Shown here in pieces: positions 1-6,658 of a DNA stretch of 11,819 nucleotides (positions are counted from its first letter, which is position 1; every line of letters starts with the position of its first letter). The translations under genes were made by a program, and so were the position numbers. The DNA lies in the NCBI GenBank assembly GCA_946631345.1, contig CAMPAA010000091.1, positions 1 to 11,819 on the forward strand, read 5' to 3'. Origin of the DNA: an uncultured Verrucomicrobiota bacterium (GTDB lineage Bacteria > Verrucomicrobiota > Kiritimatiellia > RFP12 > UBA1067). The notes under the pieces were generated by a model. The model was not told the DNA's origin, did not search any database, and saw only the letters and a list, made by a program, of their open reading frames with translations.

Positions 1-82
1 CCTCCGTTTCCCCCGCCACGGCGGCCGCGCGCAAGCGCCATGCCTTCCGCAAGAAGCTTGGAGCCTTGTGGTTGCCGGGCAA
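1..82 (-). other. Possible 5' end of a further CDS running off the left edge
   Basis: After the pyruvyl transferase stop, one minus-strand frame stays open to the window edge. It could begin at a TTG at position 82, and its third codon positions are rich in G and C like the neighbouring genes. A second option is an ATG at position 41 preceded by GGAAGG, in a different frame. The 27 or so visible residues match nothing I recognise. Given the operon-like context, a further surface-polysaccharide gene would be expected, but the sequence does not show it. Confidence 0.25.
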
Positions 83-93
83 TCCCTGCAGCC

Positions 94-1215
94 TCAGCCG
101 GAGAGCCTGTCAATGAGTTCCATGCGGGCGCTTTCGAGCCGTGCCTTGAGCCTGGCGTAGGCGGCGGCGCGCAACGCATCCCAATCTCCGCGATCCTGCA
201 ACTCTGCCAGCACGTGGCCCGTGACGCGTTTCCAGTCGCAGTCATGCACCGAACCTTCCACGGAACGGCCAAAGTTCGCCAGCCAGTTGGCGAGCTTGGA
301 GCCGCGCGCGATGCCAAGGCCGGGCGTTCCTGCGTTCGCCGCAAGGATCAGCAGATGCAGGCGGCTCGACAGCACCAGGTCGCATTCCGCCGCCGCCCGC
401 ATCACATCCTCCGGCTCCGTACCGGTGATACATTCCACGCCAAGCCTTTCAAGGAGCGCGCGATCTGTCTTCGGATTCATCGGAATACCGACTATGCGCG
501 CGCCTGAAGCCTGCACGGCGGCAATCAGCCCCTTCAGCCCTTCGATATCCGAAACCTGCCGCTGGGTGGAGATGCACAGGCCAAGTGTCGGCGAGCCCTT
601 CTCCTTCCGCACATCCGGACGAGACGCGTCATCCATGAGGATTGCGGTGTCGGCGGCGACGCCTGCCCCGGCATAGCCCATCGTTGCCAGCATGGCGACG
701 CTCTGCGGATCGCGAAGCCAAACCCCCTTGCATTTCGGCAGGACAGCCCCAATTCGGCGCGCGAGCCGTCTGCGCAGCCACCGTTCATAGCAGCCGACCA
801 GACCGAGCATACGGAGAAGCGTCTTTTTCCTGCCATGCGCCCTGAAGAAAGCGGGGTTGAGCTCGTCATCCATCCCCACGCCCCATACGAACGTGGGAAC
901 GCCCGCCCTCTGCGCAATCTCCAGCAGTCCAAGCCCGACATACGGATAATCCGAAAGCCCCGTCGCACCGCACCAGATGTATGCATCGTGGCGTTGAACC
1001 TCTGAGGCGAAACCGTCCATCCCCGCATCAAGGAAGCCGTATGGAGGAACCACGTCCACGCCAAGCCTTTTGGCCGTGCCCTCATCTGCGGTGGCGACGG
1101 TTAGCGCCACCCCCGGAAGAGAGGCCTTCAGCATCTTCACCACACATGAGACGATCGCCTCGTCACCAATGTTGTCGCATCCGAGCGGAATGCCGCCAAG
1201 CAATATCCTAAGCAT
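94..1215 (-). CDS. Polysaccharide pyruvyl transferase family protein (CsaB-like)
   Basis: This protein of 373 residues belongs to the polysaccharide pyruvyl transferase family, whose members transfer pyruvate from phosphoenolpyruvate to form a ketal on a surface or cell-wall glycan. Visible family marks are the N-terminal GCDNIGDEA (residues 12-20), WCGATGLSDYP (81-91, at the usual glycine-rich position), VWGVGM (110-115), WLRDPQS (166-172, the usual RD-x-x-S region) and the conserved SSRLHLLILAANAG (283-296). The length is normal. There is no signal peptide, so it should act in the cytoplasm. The start is an ATG preceded by GAGG at good distance. It lies only 9 nt after the nitroreductase stop, so the two are almost certainly co-transcribed. 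In some bacteria the CsaB branch pyruvylates the polymer that anchors S-layer proteins. The acceptor here cannot be read from sequence. The family call is secure; the exact substrate is not. Confidence 0.92.
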   Translation of the reverse strand: MLRILLGGIPLGCDNIGDEAIVSCVVKMLKASLPGVALTVATADEGTAKRLGVDVVPPYGFLDAGMDGFASEVQRHDAYIWCGATGLSDYPYVGLGLLEIAQRAGVPTFVWGVGMDDELNPAFFRAHGRKKTLLRMLGLVGCYERWLRRRLARRIGAVLPKCKGVWLRDPQSVAMLATMGYAGAGVAADTAILMDDASRPDVRKEKGSPTLGLCISTQRQVSDIEGLKGLIAAVQASGARIVGIPMNPKTDRALLERLGVECITGTEPEDVMRAAAECDLVLSSRLHLLILAANAGTPGLGIARGSKLANWLANFGRSVEGSVHDCDWKRVTGHVLAELQDRGDWDALRAAAYARLKARLESARMELIDRLSG

Positions 1216-1224
1216 ATCACCGCC

Positions 1225-2235
1225 TCAGACCTGGTTTCCGCCATGCCATGTTAGAATCTCGCCGACAGCACGGCGTGGAGACGCCGCCACATCAAATTCC
1301 TCGGGCGGCAGACCGCAGGCGATCACCTGCACGATGATCTCGCTATCGGGGATGCCCAGCATCTCATGTGCGGCGCGGTCCACATCCGGCGACACGCTCC
1401 AGTGCAGGATGCAGTGGGCCACGCCAAGATGGTGGAGAGCGTAGCACAGGTTCATCACGAACAGTCCGCCGTTGGTGTAGCAGTCGTTGCGTTCCCAGCT
1501 CCAGCGCACAGACGAAAGGTCGGCGGTCACAACAAGCACCTTGTCGGCGTCCTGCCCGAATCCGCGGGAGCCTCCCTGCATCGCGAAGAGCCTGTCGCGA
1601 AGCGAGTGGTCGCAGATCGCATGCACGCGCACGGGCTGGCGGTTGCAGGCGCTCGGCGCGGTCAGGGCGAGCGCGACCGCCCTGTCGATGGTCTCACGCG
1701 GAACTGGAGCGGCAAAATGCCGCACCACATGCCGCGATGCGGCGAACGCCGGAAATGGCGCATCCTTTGCGGCGAAGAACTCCGAGCGCGTCACATGCGG
1801 CTCCTTCGCCGCCTGCACATCCGGATGCGCCGAGAGAAACGCGTCGAGATGCGGCATGGGCTCTGGCACACCGCTGTGCATCTCTCGGTAGGCGCGCAGA
1901 ACCGCAACAGCATGGGTGACCTGCGGATCGCCGCCGAAGCGCTTCTCGAACGCGTCTATGAGGTCGATGAGATGGCGTACCGCCCCCTTGCCGAACCCCA
2001 GTCGCCGATGGGGCATCGTCAGCCCCTTCTCGAGCACATGGTAGCCCATCACTATCTCGGCGCACGCCGCCGCCCGGCGGTCGAGATGCAGGGCGCCGGC
2101 ATGATCCAAGAAGCGCTGCATGTCGTAGCGGAACGCCTTTCGCACTTCACGGCGCATATGCCGCCGCATCAGCCATTCGCACGCGCCGCGCTTGATGCGC
2201 CTCAGCACCGCAACTATCTTTTTCAAGCCGTCCAT
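1225..2235 (-). CDS. Nitroreductase-family protein with N-terminal extension, polysaccharide-cluster type
   Basis: The C-terminal half (about 160-336) is a nitroreductase-like FMN fold: SRHVVRHF (167-174), the FMN-site motif APSACNRQP (193-201), the NGGLFVMNL helix (255-263) and the terminal IACGLPPEE (305-313). The first 160 residues are an extension that ordinary nitroreductases (about 200 residues) lack. It includes HVLEKGLTMP (66-75) and RRLGFG (77-82). This HxxEKGL-type extension is, to my knowledge, typical of nitroreductase homologues in capsule and exopolysaccharide clusters, often beside pyruvyl transferases, as here. Their reaction is not established, and the substrate here is unknown. 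There are no membrane segments, so it is probably cytoplasmic. The ATG start has only a weak ribosome-binding site. A 66-nt gap separates it from the exosortase gene and holds a weak promoter-like TGTAAT, so it may be expressed both with the upstream genes and on its own. Confidence 0.88.
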   Translation of the reverse strand: MDGLKKIVAVLRRIKRGACEWLMRRHMRREVRKAFRYDMQRFLDHAGALHLDRRAAACAEIVMGYHVLEKGLTMPHRRLGFGKGAVRHLIDLIDAFEKRFGGDPQVTHAVAVLRAYREMHSGVPEPMPHLDAFLSAHPDVQAAKEPHVTRSEFFAAKDAPFPAFAASRHVVRHFAAPVPRETIDRAVALALTAPSACNRQPVRVHAICDHSLRDRLFAMQGGSRGFGQDADKVLVVTADLSSVRWSWERNDCYTNGGLFVMNLCYALHHLGVAHCILHWSVSPDVDRAAHEMLGIPDSEIIVQVIACGLPPEEFDVAASPRRAVGEILTWHGGNQV

Positions 2236-2254
2236 CTGTGTCGCTCGTTTTCCC

Positions 2255-2265
2255 CGCGTATTACA
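2255..2265 (-). promoter_or_regulatory. Weak promoter-like element before the nitroreductase gene
   Basis: On the minus strand this reads TGTAATACGCG, 19 nt before the nitroreductase ATG. The same 11 bases occur upstream of carB, and a closely related TATAATACGCA is the -10 region of the PEP-CTERM-like gene. I see no good -35 box at 16-18 nt, so this is a tentative secondary promoter inside the operon. Confidence 0.3.
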
Positions 2266-2301
2266 TTATGCCAAAGCGGATGTGCCATGAAACATGATGT
2301 G

Positions 2302-2745
2302 TTAGTTCAGCGGACGTATCACACGCCCGAAAATCCACAACAGCAGAACGGCGAGAGCCGTCTGCCCCCATCCGAGCGACACATGCCATGCATCGCCAAG
2401 GATAACCTCCCCGAATGCCCGCACCAGCAGGATTGTGACCGCGAGCCGAACGGCGTTCGCGAGCACCACGCAGGGAAGGATAGTAGCCCAATGCAGCGCC
2501 CTGCAAAGAAAAGTGCGCTGCATCATCCATGCAAACACGCCTCCGACCAAAATCAGCCCCATGAGCTGCTCAAGGCCGCTACAGGCGTCGGTGACGGCTA
2601 TCTGCACGCCGCCGGACGCCTCAAGCGAGATGAGCGTGCGATCCGCATGTACAGGCACCCCGAAAAGCCGAAGCGATTCCACGGAAAGCCACGTCGCCAT
2701 CAGGCGGAGCGGATAGCTGAGCGCAAGCGTGACGGACTCTATCAC
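2302..2745 (-). CDS. Mini-exosortase/archaeosortase family protein (catalytic core only)
   Basis: Exosortases are membrane cysteine transpeptidases that cleave C-terminal sorting tails at the outer side of the cytoplasmic membrane. This protein has the family triad in order: Cys55 in DACSGLEQL, Arg100 in LANAVRLAV, and His121 in WHVSLGW. Hydrophobic segments sit at about 61-75, 86-108 and 124-140. At 147 residues it is roughly half the usual exosortase length (about 260-300) and lacks the usual N-terminal group of membrane helices. The start is GTG, overlapping the previous stop by 4 nt (GTGA), with AGGGGG 6 nt upstream, so its translation is probably coupled to the EpsI-fusion gene. It is not a frameshift remnant of the upstream gene: that gene ends in a complete EpsI domain. 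The missing helices may be supplied in trans by that neighbour (inference). Family call strong; specificity unknown. Confidence 0.85.
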   Translation of the reverse strand: MIESVTLALSYPLRLMATWLSVESLRLFGVPVHADRTLISLEASGGVQIAVTDACSGLEQLMGLILVGGVFAWMMQRTFLCRALHWATILPCVVLANAVRLAVTILLVRAFGEVILGDAWHVSLGWGQTALAVLLLWIFGRVIRPLN

Positions 2746-3701
2746 GGCGCAATCCCCCTGGCGAGGAACGCGCTGAGACGGGCCCTTGCCGCCGATTCGC
2801 TATCCTCGCCATCCTCCAGCCCTGTCGCCACCTGATATGTGTGCCACTCCGTTTTGGTCGAATACATGCGCCTGAAATGCAGGAAACTGCCGGTTGACTT
2901 CTCGGCGGAGGAATACCATATCCATGTGAGCATGCGTTTCGCCCCCGCCGATGCGACAGCCTCGTCCACCTCGAACGTCCCGCCATCGAGCGGGTGCGGA
3001 ACCGTGATGATCCGCTCCGATTCGATGTACCAACCGCCCGACCTGAGGCAGTGGGTGGCAGGATGGATCTCGTGGATGTCGCGACCGACCTTCACGGCAA
3101 GGACCGATACCTCGTTGGAGGCGTCCGCATAAATGAACTGCTGCGCATCGCTCGTGCGGAAGAAGCGCGTGAATCCGGCGGTGGGCGGGATGCTCCGCCC
3201 AAGCATCCCCTTCTGCGAACGCGGCGAAAACTCCGGTGCGAACGCCGCGTTCGGCGTGGCGCGCAGCGCCGAGGAGGCGTTGCCCAGCCAGTAGAGCGAG
3301 CCCGGAACGGCCAGCACCGCGCACACGGCGGCCGGCGCGAGCATCAGGCCGGACACTCGCCCGTACAGGGCCCACGCCGCCGTCCAGAGTATTCCGACGG
3401 ACGCAATAAGCTGAAGCGCATTGACGTCCCAGATAAGGCCGATTACGTAGAGGGCTACCGGAACTACCATCAGGCGGAGAGAGCGTGATTTCGCAAGGGG
3501 CTTGACAGTGAGGAACCGCCAATGCAGCTTGGCCACGACCACGACAAAGACGATCAGCAGCGCCAGCGTACCGTAAAGGCCCAGATGCAGACGGTCGATC
3601 GGCGAGGAGACCCATGCGCGCTCGAGATACGCCGTCTTGACCGCAAACGGAATGGCGGACAGCGCAAGCAGCGCAAGCTTAACGGGATTGCGACTTGACA
3701 T
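2742..3701 (-). CDS. Membrane protein fused to an EpsI-type exosortase-associated domain
   Basis: The 319-residue protein has about five hydrophobic segments in its first half (roughly 8-26, 38-58, 74-92, 94-112, 116-140). An extracytoplasmic domain follows, containing HEIHPATHCLRSGGWYI (210-226). That matches the EpsI pattern H-x-P-x-x-C-L-x-x-x-G-W, with Cys218. EpsI (DUF3485) domains accompany exosortases, either as separate genes or as C-terminal fusions. The helices at 74-140 resemble the N-terminal half of exosortases, but the catalytic Cys/Arg/His region is absent and lies instead in the next gene. The start is an ATG just behind a strong GGGAGGGG site; it overlaps the TPR-like gene by 23 nt, and its stop overlaps the mini-exosortase start by 4 nt. 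Most likely it works with that protein as one membrane complex. EpsI domain likely; equating the helices with an exosortase half is inference. Confidence 0.78.
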   Translation of the reverse strand: MSSRNPVKLALLALSAIPFAVKTAYLERAWVSSPIDRLHLGLYGTLALLIVFVVVVAKLHWRFLTVKPLAKSRSLRLMVVPVALYVIGLIWDVNALQLIASVGILWTAAWALYGRVSGLMLAPAAVCAVLAVPGSLYWLGNASSALRATPNAAFAPEFSPRSQKGMLGRSIPPTAGFTRFFRTSDAQQFIYADASNEVSVLAVKVGRDIHEIHPATHCLRSGGWYIESERIITVPHPLDGGTFEVDEAVASAGAKRMLTWIWYSSAEKSTGSFLHFRRMYSTKTEWHTYQVATGLEDGEDSESAARARLSAFLARGIAP

Positions 3702-4788
3702 ACCCCTCCCTTATCAGTTTGATTCCCCTGTCTTTGGGATAGCGTCGCTCGGCGGCGGAGAGCTCGTCCTCCATCAGCCTGCCATTTCCAAGCTTCGCAA
3801 GCAGCGAAACGCGGAGCATTTCAAGGTCATCCCATCCATCCGCGAGCGCGAGATCGGCCAGCCGCCCCAGCTCGACGATTGGCGATTTCGACGGGAAATG
3901 CGCCGCCACGAAACGTTTGACGGCAATGCGTGCGCGCACGGGGAAGTCGAGCATTGCCGGCGCCTCCTTGAAACTGCGGTATGCCACCGCGAGACGCGCC
4001 GGGTCGTCGCCGGCCGCCGCAGACTCAAGGGCGATCAGCCTGGCAAGCGGCGTGCTTATGCCGTTGCCGACGGAGGACATCGCGTCCGCGAGAGCCGCCA
4101 TGTCGCCATTCACCCACGCCACAAGTGCGTCGCAGTAGCAGCCAAGCACAAGCCCGTTGTAGCCGGAAGTGGCTGGTATCGCCTCCTTCACCTCGGCGAT
4201 GATGTTCGTACGGGCGGCGAGCGCGCTCCACTCCGCCGCCTGCACGATCAAGCCAGGCATGGAGAAGCGCTTGATGTACCCGCGCGCCAGGGTCAATGCC
4301 GCGCTCAGCCGCCCGCGCCTCACATGGCAAGCGATCAGGTGCGGCGCGGCCGCATAGTAGTTGCAGTTCGTTGCATCCTCGAAACAGGCCACGGCGAGGT
4401 CGTTCGAGCCGGACTGCTCAAGATGCCAGCCGCGCCTGAGACTATCCTCGACTCTCTGCTCATCGGGGGTAAGCTCGATCTTGACAGGCGTGGAGTTGGT
4501 GTACGTGCCAAGCGCCGCGAAGTCGCGCACCCTCACGAGCGCATGGCAGTAGGCGACCTTGTACTCCTTCTTGAACTGGTTGAGCGCAACGAGCCGTCGC
4601 CAGTATCCTGCGGCGAGCGGCGGATCGTCCTGCCGCTCGGCCTGCCGCGCCGCCCGAAGGAGATAGTCCTCGTTGTTGCGGTCGTCCCCGCGCTTGAAGC
4701 GGAAAAGAAGAACTCCAAAAACAATGAACGAGAGCACAAGCGCGCTCCCGATCACGGTCAATGCTGCGGTCCTGCCGCGGATTGCCAT
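3679..4788 (-). CDS. Membrane-anchored TPR-like helical repeat protein
   Basis: A single hydrophobic segment (about residues 7-29 from this start) is followed by a charged linker and then some 320 residues that look like alpha-helical pairs of TPR type, for example around RRGWHLEQSGSNDLAVACFEDA and LSAALTLARGYIKRF. I cannot place it in a named family. An N-terminal anchor with a TPR domain facing outward recalls the TPR protein (PrsT) of PEP-CTERM/exosortase systems, but that one is a lipoprotein and there is no lipobox Cys here. I chose the ATG at 4788 because AAGGTGG lies 5-6 nt before it; an in-frame GTG at 4797 would add three residues but has no such site. It starts 17 nt after the substrate gene and overlaps the EpsI-fusion gene, so it is probably a scaffold or assembly partner (inference). 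Confidence 0.6.
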   Translation of the reverse strand: MAIRGRTAALTVIGSALVLSFIVFGVLLFRFKRGDDRNNEDYLLRAARQAERQDDPPLAAGYWRRLVALNQFKKEYKVAYCHALVRVRDFAALGTYTNSTPVKIELTPDEQRVEDSLRRGWHLEQSGSNDLAVACFEDATNCNYYAAAPHLIACHVRRGRLSAALTLARGYIKRFSMPGLIVQAAEWSALAARTNIIAEVKEAIPATSGYNGLVLGCYCDALVAWVNGDMAALADAMSSVGNGISTPLARLIALESAAAGDDPARLAVAYRSFKEAPAMLDFPVRARIAVKRFVAAHFPSKSPIVELGRLADLALADGWDDLEMLRVSLLAKLGNGRLMEDELSAAERRYPKDRGIKLIREGYVKSQSR

Positions 4789-4805
4789 TCTGACCACCTT
4801 CGATA

Positions 4806-5393
4806 TCAGGCACGACGGCGGCGGAGCTTCAGGGCTCCCGCACCCATGCCGCCGACGAGAAGAACTGCCAGCACGCCCGGAAGCGGCGCACCTGCCGGCG
4901 CGTGAACCTTGGCAACAGGATCGCTAATGGACATCCACTCGTCCTTGCTGCTTCCGACTCCGTTCTTCGTGAAGTCGATGTAGGTCACGCCGTGCTTCTC
5001 GGCGAAGTCCCACGTGGAGACCGTGTCGCCATTGTTGCGGTCGAGGAAGAAGCCGACGCGATCGCCTGCCTTGAGGGCACCGAGATCGACAAGACCGCTA
5101 TCTATCTTCTTCGCAAACTCAGCGTCGCCGGCAGCCACAGTCGCCTTCACGTAATCGGCGAGCTCCTTGCCGCTCAAGCCATCCGGATAGAGGTAGTAGC
5201 CAACCTTGCCCGAATTGCCGATGGACTTGAAATCGGAATGGAAAGAGAAAGAATCAAGATCCTCGTTTATCTGGATGTACGCAAACCCGTTTCCGTTCGC
5301 AGCCGTAACGAACTCAAACGGCTCTGCCGCAAAAGCCCCAGTGGATAGACTTGCCGCAATGCCTGCTACGAGTGCCAACTTTTTCATCATCAT
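4806..5393 (-). CDS. Secreted protein with PEP-CTERM-like (APLPG) sorting tail, probable exosortase substrate
   Basis: The 195-residue protein begins with a clear signal peptide (MMMKK, then a hydrophobic stretch ending in GAFA at residue 22). It ends with the three-part exosortase sorting signal: short motif APLPG (169-173), hydrophobic helix (about 174-188) and the basic cluster KLRRRR (189-194). The motif departs from classic PEP and is closer to the VPLPA type described in other phyla. The body has no cysteines and looks beta-rich, with GDRVGFFLDRNNGDT in the middle; I recognise no enzymatic fold, so it is probably structural. Three ATG codons follow each other at the start (5393, 5390, 5387). 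It is the first gene of the run, with its own promoter, and the exosortase genes follow directly. This is the usual layout of a dedicated sortase and target. Confidence 0.82.
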   Translation of the reverse strand: MMMKKLALVAGIAASLSTGAFAAEPFEFVTAANGNGFAYIQINEDLDSFSFHSDFKSIGNSGKVGYYLYPDGLSGKELADYVKATVAAGDAEFAKKIDSGLVDLGALKAGDRVGFFLDRNNGDTVSTWDFAEKHGVTYIDFTKNGVGSSKDEWMSISDPVAKVHAPAGAPLPGVLAVLLVGGMGAGALKLRRRRA

Positions 5394-5434
5394 TATGGTT
5401 TGTTCTCTTTTTGGTTTTAGTAAAAGAAGTGCGT

Positions 5435-5463
5435 ATTATAGCATATCAGAGGACGGAAAACAA
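5435..5463 (-). promoter_or_regulatory. Promoter of the substrate/exosortase operon
   Basis: On the minus strand TTGTTT (5463-5458) and TATAAT (5440-5435) are separated by exactly 17 nt, giving a sigma-70-like promoter. The -10 box runs on into ACGCA, the extension seen at other promoter-like sites in the window. Transcription would start near 5428 and leave a leader of about 35 nt before the substrate gene. Confidence 0.75.
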
Positions 5464-5563
5464 CCCCTCTTGCGAAAAAATGCCCAAAAAGCCACAATTG
5501 ATTGGTCCGGTGCCTTCACCATGATGAACTTTACTTGTCTTCACGGCGTTCATTGTTCTTGTT

Positions 5564-5655
5564 TTTCGACAGGATTTACAGGATTGTCAGGATTTTGTGC
5601 GATGTGTGCGAAACTACCGTAATCCAAAATCCTGCAAATCATGTCAATCCTGTCT
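5564..5655. repeat. Palindromic repeat element, intergenic copy
   Basis: The left arm, 5564-5596, reads TTTCGACAGGATTTACAGGA and continues to GGATTTT. The right arm, 5626-5655, is its imperfect reverse complement (AAAATCCTGCAAATC through CCTGTC), with about 29 nt between. This ACAGGATT(T/A)ACAGGAT theme recurs in the element inside carB at 9645-9719. The RNA form would fold into a long hairpin. Confidence 0.85.
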
Positions 5656-5779
5656 ATAGATATACATAGCCTTACCAATGTGCCGAAACGACGATTGCGG
5701 CAAGGCCGCAGATTGAAACAGGGATGATGGACACGTCGGAGTTCCCACAAGGAACAAGGAATGGCTGAGGGCAGGGCGC

Positions 5780-5880
5780 TTTTTAGACCATAGGAGGGCG
5801 CTTTTTAGACCATAGGAGAAATCTTTTTAGACCATGCGCGGATTTATTTTAGACCATAGGGGAAATTATTTTAGACCAAT
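5780..5880. repeat. Five-copy tandem array with exact 22-bp period
   Basis: The core TTTTAGACCAT starts at 5781, 5803, 5825, 5847 and 5869; the last copy has CAA in place of CAT. Spacing is exactly 22 bp throughout. The first two units also share TAGGAG and GGCGC flanks; units 3-5 diverge outside the core. The array abuts the tyrA stop codon. Confidence 0.92.
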
Positions 5881-5881
5881 G

Positions 5882-6658
5882 CTAAAGCGAAGCATCCTTG
5901 GCGGCGCGGCCCGCGGCAAGCAATGCACGGAGCTGCGGGGCGTCTGCCGAGCGGATTGCGTCCCGGTATCCGCCGAGACGGTCGATCAGCCGCGTGAGCA
6001 CCGCGTCAAGCGCCTGTCGGTTGGAGAGGAACAGATCAGTCCATATGTCGGGATCGACAGTCGCAACGCGTGTCATATCCTGGAAGCTGCCTGCCGAAAA
6101 GCCCTTGTGCAGGCTTGAGAGTTCATCCTTTATGTAGGCAGACGACACCACATGCGCAAGCTGGCTCGTATAGGCGATCATCTCGTCGTGGTGAGCCGGA
6201 TCGGTCACGACAAAGCGGGCGAAGCCGAGCTCCGAGAAGATTTCCCTGAGTCGCACCATCGCCGCCGGATCGGTACCGCCATAGGGAGTGAAAATCATCG
6301 ACGCGCCCTTGAAGAGGTCCGCCGTGGAGTTTTCGTAGCCGCTGCGCTCGCGGCCCGCCATCGGGTGCCCGCCCACGTACGTCCATGGCGCGGTTTTCGC
6401 GAGATCGGCCAACGCATCGCACACCACGCCCTTCACCCCCGCCGCATCGGTGACAAGCGCACCGGCGGCGAAATCGCCCGCGTGCTCCCGTATCCACGGC
6501 GCGACCATCAGCGGCGGCAGGCACACCACCACCAGCCCGCACGAGCGTATGTCGTCCGGCGAAGCGCCTTTGAGGTTCAGCACGCTGTGCCCGGCGCGCG
6601 CGAACGCCTTCTCGAACGAGCCTCCGATGAGGCCAAGTCCACGGATGCCGACAGTCAT
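5882..6658 (-). CDS. tyrA: Prephenate dehydrogenase
   Basis: Oxidatively decarboxylates prephenate to 4-hydroxyphenylpyruvate with NAD(P), the committed step to tyrosine, in the cytoplasm. Visible marks (numbered from the upstream GTG): the dinucleotide-binding GLGLIGG (8-14), TDAAGVKG (71-78), the family signature GGHPMAGRERSG (97-108), SQLAHVVSSA (166-175, with the conserved His170) and FSAGSFQDMTRVA (188-200). The length of 258 residues covers the catalytic domains only; there is no ACT or chorismate mutase domain, so feedback control by tyrosine through an ACT domain is not expected. I chose the ATG at 6658, whose A overlaps the last base of the aroC stop (TGATG) and which has AAGGAG 5 nt upstream; a GTG at 6661 is the alternative. 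It is translationally coupled to aroC. The 22-bp repeat array begins right behind its stop. Confidence 0.95.
   Translation of the reverse strand: MTVGIRGLGLIGGSFEKAFARAGHSVLNLKGASPDDIRSCGLVVVCLPPLMVAPWIREHAGDFAAGALVTDAAGVKGVVCDALADLAKTAPWTYVGGHPMAGRERSGYENSTADLFKGASMIFTPYGGTDPAAMVRLREIFSELGFARFVVTDPAHHDEMIAYTSQLAHVVSSAYIKDELSSLHKGFSAGSFQDMTRVATVDPDIWTDLFLSNRQALDAVLTRLIDRLGGYRDAIRSADAPQLRALLAAGRAAKDASL

Larger units (their letters stand above)
5441..5881. other. Gene-free spacer between tyrA and the exosortase operon
   Basis: About 440 bp with no credible gene. It holds, from left to right, an AT-rich promoter flank, the palindromic repeat at 5564-5655, about 120 bp in which I see nothing beyond a small GTTCC/GGAAC inverted pair near 5740-5755, and the 22-bp-periodic array at 5780-5880. 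An open frame at 5550-5750 is only a translation of the palindrome. Confidence 0.7.

Noticed and set aside
1366..2835. Long plus-strand open frame (489 codons)
   Set aside because: It lies antisense to the nitroreductase and exosortase genes, spans the gap between them, and shows no family motifs; high GC leaves such shadows open.
2302..3701. Frameshift that broke one exosortase gene in two
   Set aside because: The first gene ends after a complete EpsI domain and the second starts with its own GTG and ribosome-binding site; joining the frames would place EpsI in the middle of an exosortase, so a simple frameshift does not explain it.
3637..4905. Plus-strand open frame of 422 codons
   Set aside because: Antisense to the TPR-like gene and its neighbours; basic, low-complexity composition and no recognisable domain.
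5564..5655. Intrinsic terminator of tyrA
   Set aside because: The arms are long, AT-containing and imperfect with a 29-nt loop and no T-run; the match to the carB copy shows it is a dispersed repeat, though it might incidentally reduce read-through.
5550..5750. Small minus-strand open frame of 66 codons
   Set aside because: Its only notable part is a translation of the palindromic repeat; no ribosome-binding site and no other coding sign.
5780..5880. CRISPR array
   Set aside because: The conserved core is only 11 bp and the intervals are 11 bp, far shorter than CRISPR spacers; no cas gene is near.
5780..5880. Minimal Met-Val-stop open frames (ATGGTCTAA) in each 22-bp unit
   Set aside because: An accident of the core sequence; only some copies have a purine-rich stretch ahead and the distances are wrong for ribosome binding.
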